From: Paguma larvata
Taxonomy: Eukaryota > Chordata > Mammalia > Carnivora > Viverridae
NCBI GenBank assembly: GCA_030068075.1
Contig: JAINVK010001252.1
Span: 1 to 64,000 of the forward strand
Length of the DNA stretch: 64,000 nucleotides
Direction of reading: 5' to 3'
Position numbers and translations under genes: made by a program. The first letter of the stretch is position 1; each line of letters starts with the position of its first letter. Below the pieces are notes generated by a model that was given only the letters and a program-made list of their open reading frames with translations, did not search any database and had not been told where the DNA came from. This document shows positions 60,310 to 64,000 of this stretch, piece by piece.

Positions 60310-60600
60310 CACAGCCATCTGTGCCCGGTTTTGCACAGAGTTCTGACGCTGGCCGCTCGGAGATCGCCTGCCAGATAGCGGAGGATCCGGGTCTGCTCTC
60401 GGTCCGGAGGTGGACGGTGGACGGAGAAGACAGCGGGAGTCAGCCGGGCTGGCGGCGAGCGGCCCCTGTCCAGACCGCGGTCCCGCAGGAGCCAGAGCGA
60501 AGGAGAGTGCTGGCGCCATCTGGTGGCGGCGGCGGCCCTGTCCCCGCGGCGGGCGGCCGGGAGCGGCCCTGAGACCCCGCCTCCCGCAGCCGGGGGCTGA
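60310..60600. promoter_or_regulatory. GC-rich, CpG-rich block (candidate island)
   Basis: Dense in CG dinucleotides and GC-rich against an otherwise CpG-poor surround, 12 kb downstream of TOMM20. It contains a full CTCF motif (60513-60526). It could be a promoter of an unannotated transcript or an insulator. CpG density stays raised in patches to about 61250. Confidence 0.6.
60513..60526 (-). promoter_or_regulatory. CTCF-binding motif, full consensus
   Basis: GCGCCATCTGGTGG fits SYGCCMYCTRSTGG (the reverse complement of the CTCF core) at all 14 positions, so the site points to the minus strand. Confidence 0.7.
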
Positions 60601-61830
60601 GAGTCTGTACAAAGCGCCCAGATCGCCAATGGCCAAGGGAAAATACTTGAACGTTGATACTTTTAGGCGGAAAAGAAAAGTGCATCCGGCAAGTTGTACC
60701 AGGAGAACATTTTGTCAGAGCCCCATAAATTTTGTATTTTAAATTTTGTATGGGAGCAGAGGCCAAATGAGAGCAGGAAATACAGAAAACTAGTTGGAAG
60801 CATCGCCGACTTGTCAGAGAAGAGGCTTCGTTCCAGCGCGAGCTGCAAAGTGCCTCAAAGCAGCCTGCGTTTCGTGTAACCGGCAAAGAGTAAAAAACGT
60901 GGCAGAAGGTTTCTTTAACTCCCTAAGTTCCCAATTCTGCACAAAAAAAGAGAGACAGCTGTGGTGGGACAGATTTTGGAACCGGAGACTTGGGGCTCGG
61001 GTTCCAGATTTGCAATTTACTAGGGACATCACTTCTTGGAGTTTCGGCGGGTTCGTTTCCAAAGAGGATGACAACCCCGACCGCACCCGCAGTCTATGCG
61101 CGCGTGCCCGTCCCCCCAGCGCTGTGGGCGCACCTCCCGTGGGGGGGGGGGCATCCGCTCTGGACCTCTGTTGGACCTTGCCGCAGCCCCGCTTCCGGCC
61201 TTCCCGCCATCTCCCCTCTCTCCTAGATACTTCCGGTAGCGCACACGTGGTGTGATTTCTCCCGTCTTAACAGGACCTCCCGGCCCCCTGTCCCCGCAGC
61301 TGGCCTCCCATTTCTGCTCACTCTCATGTTATAGCAAAATGTCATACCCGCCGTCTCCACTTCTCCCATTCTCCCGTGACCCTCCCTATCAGACTTTTGT
61401 CCTGGCCCTTTCAACCCAGGCAGCGTTGGCCAAGGAAACCAGGGACCTCCACGGTGCCGGATTCTAGGGTCAGTTCGCAGCCGTTTTCTGCGACGGCCTG
61501 TCAGCAGTACTGGACACGACCGCTCCCCGCGGGAAACGTTTTGTCCTCTCGGCTTTAGGACACTACACGCTGGAGTCTTCTCCCCCCACTGGCCACTATT
61601 TCCCGCTTTTCAGGGCTCAGGCCTTGGGTGTTTTTGCCAGTTACTCCCTCCTTCGCACTCTTATCCAGTCCCGGGGCTGCAGATACCATCTATAGACTCC
61701 CACCACTCCAGAGGAGCGCGTCCAGCCTCCTGTCACCACCGAACTCCGGGCAAAGAGAGCCGGCTTCCTGCGTGACCTCTCAGACTCGGCATGTCCAAAC
61801 TGAACTTTCACCCTTCCCCTCCAGATCTGC

Positions 61831-62412
61831 TGTTAGGATGGGAAGAGATAGGCTAAAACAGGCAGAGAGGGAAAGGCTAGGCCCTGAGGTCCCTGGGTGG
61901 GGAAAAACACATATTTTGGAACTGCTGGGAGCGGCTGACCACCGCAGACCCCCTCGGGTGTAAGGTTAAGAATGTAACGGACCCCACCTACTCCCCCTCA
62001 GATTTCCCTCAGGAATTTGACCAAAGACCTGGCTAAAAATAAGTAGACCATAAAGCGTATGTCCCACAAGGAACAGGGTGGCCACACACCACTCCTCGGA
62101 CAATGAACATGAGCCAGTCAGGAAAGGACAACCCGGCGCCTGGACGTTTCCAGCCAGTAAGGGTACCGCCTGAGAAGGAACAGGGGGCAGGGAGTGCTGA
62201 CCAGACCCTTAGAAAACAAGGACCCTTGCCTGGAGTCGCCGGCACTCACTTTTGAATGTCCCCTCTCCGTGGAGAGAGCTCCCCTACTGTTCTTCCTTTC
62301 TGATCTTATGCTCTCTCATGAACTTTTGTCCGCGGCTCATTTTGTGTTCACCTCTTCATTCTTCGAAGGGGCGAGACAACAAATCCCGGGTATTGAGGTA
62401 AAAAATCCTGCA
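61831..62412 (+). mobile_element. Probable ERV1-type solo LTR
   Basis: Starts TGTTAGGATGGGAAGAGATA and ends near GGTATTGAGGTAAAAAATCC TGCA. It carries a GGGGCGAGACAACAAATCCC stretch like the U5 part of class I LTRs. No internal retroviral genes adjoin it and I found no clear target duplication, so the limits and class are tentative. It is a relic without coding potential. Confidence 0.42.
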
Positions 62413-62639
62413 GCACTGTGTCTGGGGTCATCTCCATGGGTTCCTTCAGACTCCCGGACACCCAGGCCATTCTTGTCAGTCATCCTTAACCCCTCTTTTC
62501 CCCTCACACCTCACGTCCAGTCTGTGCGGAAACCCTGTCGCCTTCTGCCTACGCTACACGGCCCAGAGTCCAGTCAGTTCTCCCCACCTCCCCCATCACT
62601 ATGGCTCCACGCTGCATTCTCTATTTAACGCCCATCTCC

Positions 62640-62765
62640 ACCGCAGACGAAGCCTTCCATGAGGGCTGGGGTCCTGCCCACCTCCAGTTTTGTGTATCGC
62701 TCTATCCCCAGGGCTTCCAACCGTGGCCTAGTAGGTGCTCAATAAATATTGGCCAATGAAGGAAA
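62640..62765 (+). mobile_element. L2-like LINE 3' end
   Basis: CATGAGGGCTGGGGTCCTGC, TATCCCCAGGGCTTCCAACC and GTAGGTGCTCAATAAATATT follow the L2 3' layout. Confidence 0.6.
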
Positions 62766-62939
62766 GAACGAAGCAGTTGGTGAAGAGCCGGTATTTAATA
62801 GACGGTAGCAGTTATTTCACACTGTCCTAGGATATCTAATGTGAATCAGAAGTTCAAAGAGGAAATTTCACTGTGAAGGGGCAGTCAGACACCTCCGTGT
62901 ATAGCATGTCTGTAGTTTACCTTAAAACATTTCCGCAGC

Positions 62940-63092
62940 TCAGTCGGTTGAGTGTTGGACTTTGGCTCAGGTCACGGTCTCGCGGTTCCTGAGTTCGAGC
63001 CCCACGTCAGACTCTCTGCTGTCCGTGCAGAGCTTGCTTCAGATCCTCTGTCTCCCTCTTTATGACTCTCTCAAAAATAAATAAGCCTTAAA
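62940..63092 (+). mobile_element. Can-SINE lacking its 5' end
   Basis: Starts inside the head (CAGCTCAGTCGGTTGAGTGT) and runs to AAAAATAAATAAGCC, joined to a CG/CA microsatellite. Confidence 0.85.
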
Positions 63093-63100
63093 CACGCACG

Positions 63101-63137
<37 letters not shown>

Positions 63138-63138
63138 C
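63093..63138. repeat. (CG)n/(CA)n microsatellite
   Basis: ACGCACGCGCGCGCGC followed by a CACACA tract at the SINE tail. Confidence 0.9.
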
Positions 63139-63388
63139 AGCAAGAAAAAAAATGAAGCAAAGCAGGCAAAACGTAAACAATTGTGACATTGAAGCGATGC
63201 GTGTACTCTCTGTACGTTTGGAAAATTCTGCAAGGAACAGAAAGCGTGCTGTGCGGCCCTTGCGGGACCCCAGGGGCAGCAGCCTTGATTCAAAGCCACC
63301 TGCCCGACCGCGGCCATCCGCCGAGCCAGAGGACCCCAGACGGCCAGCGAGGGCCCCGAGGCCCCAGGGGGCGGGGGGCCCGGCTTAC

Positions 63389-63629
63389 CTGCCAGGCCCG
63401 TGCGGAGAACCCCCACGGCAGCCTGGCGGGCGCGGTGCCCCGTCGAGGTGCCCGAGAGATGACAGGTCGACCCGAAATGCCACGCGCCCCTCTGAGGCGC
63501 TCTCAAACAGCTCAGCTATTTCTAGCGAGAAGGCTTTTGGTGCTGGGCCCGATTTATGGCTTTTGAACTTGGAGGCCGGAAAAAAAGTTGAAATTGAACT
63601 CAGGAGCCTGCTAGAGCTACGCGCCAAAG
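63389..63629 (-). other. Candidate unannotated exon, minus strand
   Basis: On the minus strand a pyrimidine-rich CTTATTTCATTTCTGTTTAG acceptor precedes 241 bases, followed by a strong donor CTGGCAG/GTAAGC. The interval is open in one frame without an ATG. No similarity is recognised; a lncRNA exon or chance are both possible. Confidence 0.3.
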
Positions 63630-63738
63630 CTAAACAGAAATGAAATAAGGCCTCTCCCTCTGTGTGGCTTAAATGGAATAACTCAAGATGCCGTGGGGTT
63701 CAGCGTGACTGCGTGTTTGAAGGTGTTCACGAATGGTG

Positions 63739-63777
63739 TCCCCCCCACCTCCCCCCCCGCCCCCCCCCCCCCCCCGC
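63739..63777. repeat. Poly(C)/poly(G) tract
   Basis: Nearly pure C run with a few A, T and G bases. Prone to assembly error, and able to form G-quadruplexes on the minus strand. Confidence 0.9.
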
Positions 63778-64000
63778 TTCAAAGTAAATCCTGGGAAGTC
63801 CATTTTACCGTTATCCGTTATCTCCAGGTTATGGGACTTGGGGTGATATTTTTTTTTCTCACAGTTTCCTGTGGCTTTCAAAATTCCTGCCACCACTGCC
63901 TAGTGTCCTCACAGTAAGAGAAAACCAGCTATGGCTTTTTGTCTCTACCTCCTGTGTCAGTTGGGAAGCTTTCCGCCGTGACGGCAAACCCAGATCACAC

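Larger units (their letters stand above)
48031..64000. other. Intergenic region downstream of TOMM20
   Basis: No protein-coding gene recognised. It is filled with SINEs, two L1 3' ends, an ERV1-type LTR candidate and MIR/L2 pieces. Sequence that is not obviously repetitive lies at 49200-50220, 54320-55480, 57000-58770, 59650-61830 and 63140-64000. Confidence 0.6.

Noticed and set aside
60160..60886. Open frames of 110-158 codons in the GC-rich block
   Set aside because: Arg/Pro/Ala/Gly-rich text from GC-biased sequence, with several overlapping frames on both strands and no domain signature. Kept only as a CpG block.
63152..63643. 163-codon plus-strand frame ending ELRAKAKQK
   Set aside because: It starts at a microsatellite edge, is GC-biased and low in complexity, and has no recognised homologue. 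The minus-strand splice signals in the same interval seemed more specific.

Overview
This is a window of nuclear DNA from a feliform carnivore, most likely a cat-family species. The evidence is about 50 tRNA-Lys-derived Can-SINEs of the felid type. They carry the GGGGCGCCTGGGTGGCTCAG head, the CTCAGGTCATGATCTC B-box region, a CT-rich linker and an AAATAAATAAACGTT tail, and many are flanked by target-site duplications. Split genes with GT-AG introns, L1, MIR, L2, MaLR and MER5 remnants and CpG-island promoters all fit a placental mammal. Nothing prokaryotic or plasmid-like is present.

Three protein-coding genes lie head to tail on the + strand, in the order known from human 1q42.3 (ARID4B, RBM34, TOMM20). 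(1) ARID4B, 1 to about 4000: only the last intron, the last coding exon (2242-2369, ending in the residues NGMSVECR) and the 3'UTR. (2) RBM34, about 7100-25050: all 11 exons can be placed and their total length equals 430 codons. However, exon 1 as written has one extra G, which puts its only ATG out of frame with the rest. (3) TOMM20, about 30040-48030: five exons encoding an intact 145-residue mitochondrial import receptor, a CpG-island promoter with NRF-1 and ETS/GABP motifs, and a long 3'UTR. From about 48 kb to the end I see no recognisable protein-coding gene.

The rest is intron and intergenic DNA full of repeats: single, nested and compound SINEs; three 5'-truncated minus-strand L1 3' ends (43.8-45.2, 50.2-52.1 and 52.3-54.1 kb); one plus-strand L1 piece (17.1-17.5 kb); LTR relics (18.9-19.3, 28.5-29.4 and 61.8-62.4 kb); old DNA transposons; and microsatellites. 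The downstream region has a GC-rich block at 60.3-60.6 kb with a full-consensus CTCF motif, and a possible unannotated minus-strand exon at 63.4-63.6 kb.

The three genes do not form one pathway: ARID4B acts in chromatin repression, RBM34 is a nucleolar RNA-binding protein and TOMM20 acts in mitochondrial protein import. I found no new multi-gene system. The most notable observations are the RBM34 exon 1 frame break, a target-site duplication enclosing only a poly(T) tract, a SINE with an apparent 3' transduction, a strong G-quadruplex motif just inside TOMM20 intron 1, and the CTCF-bearing CpG block.
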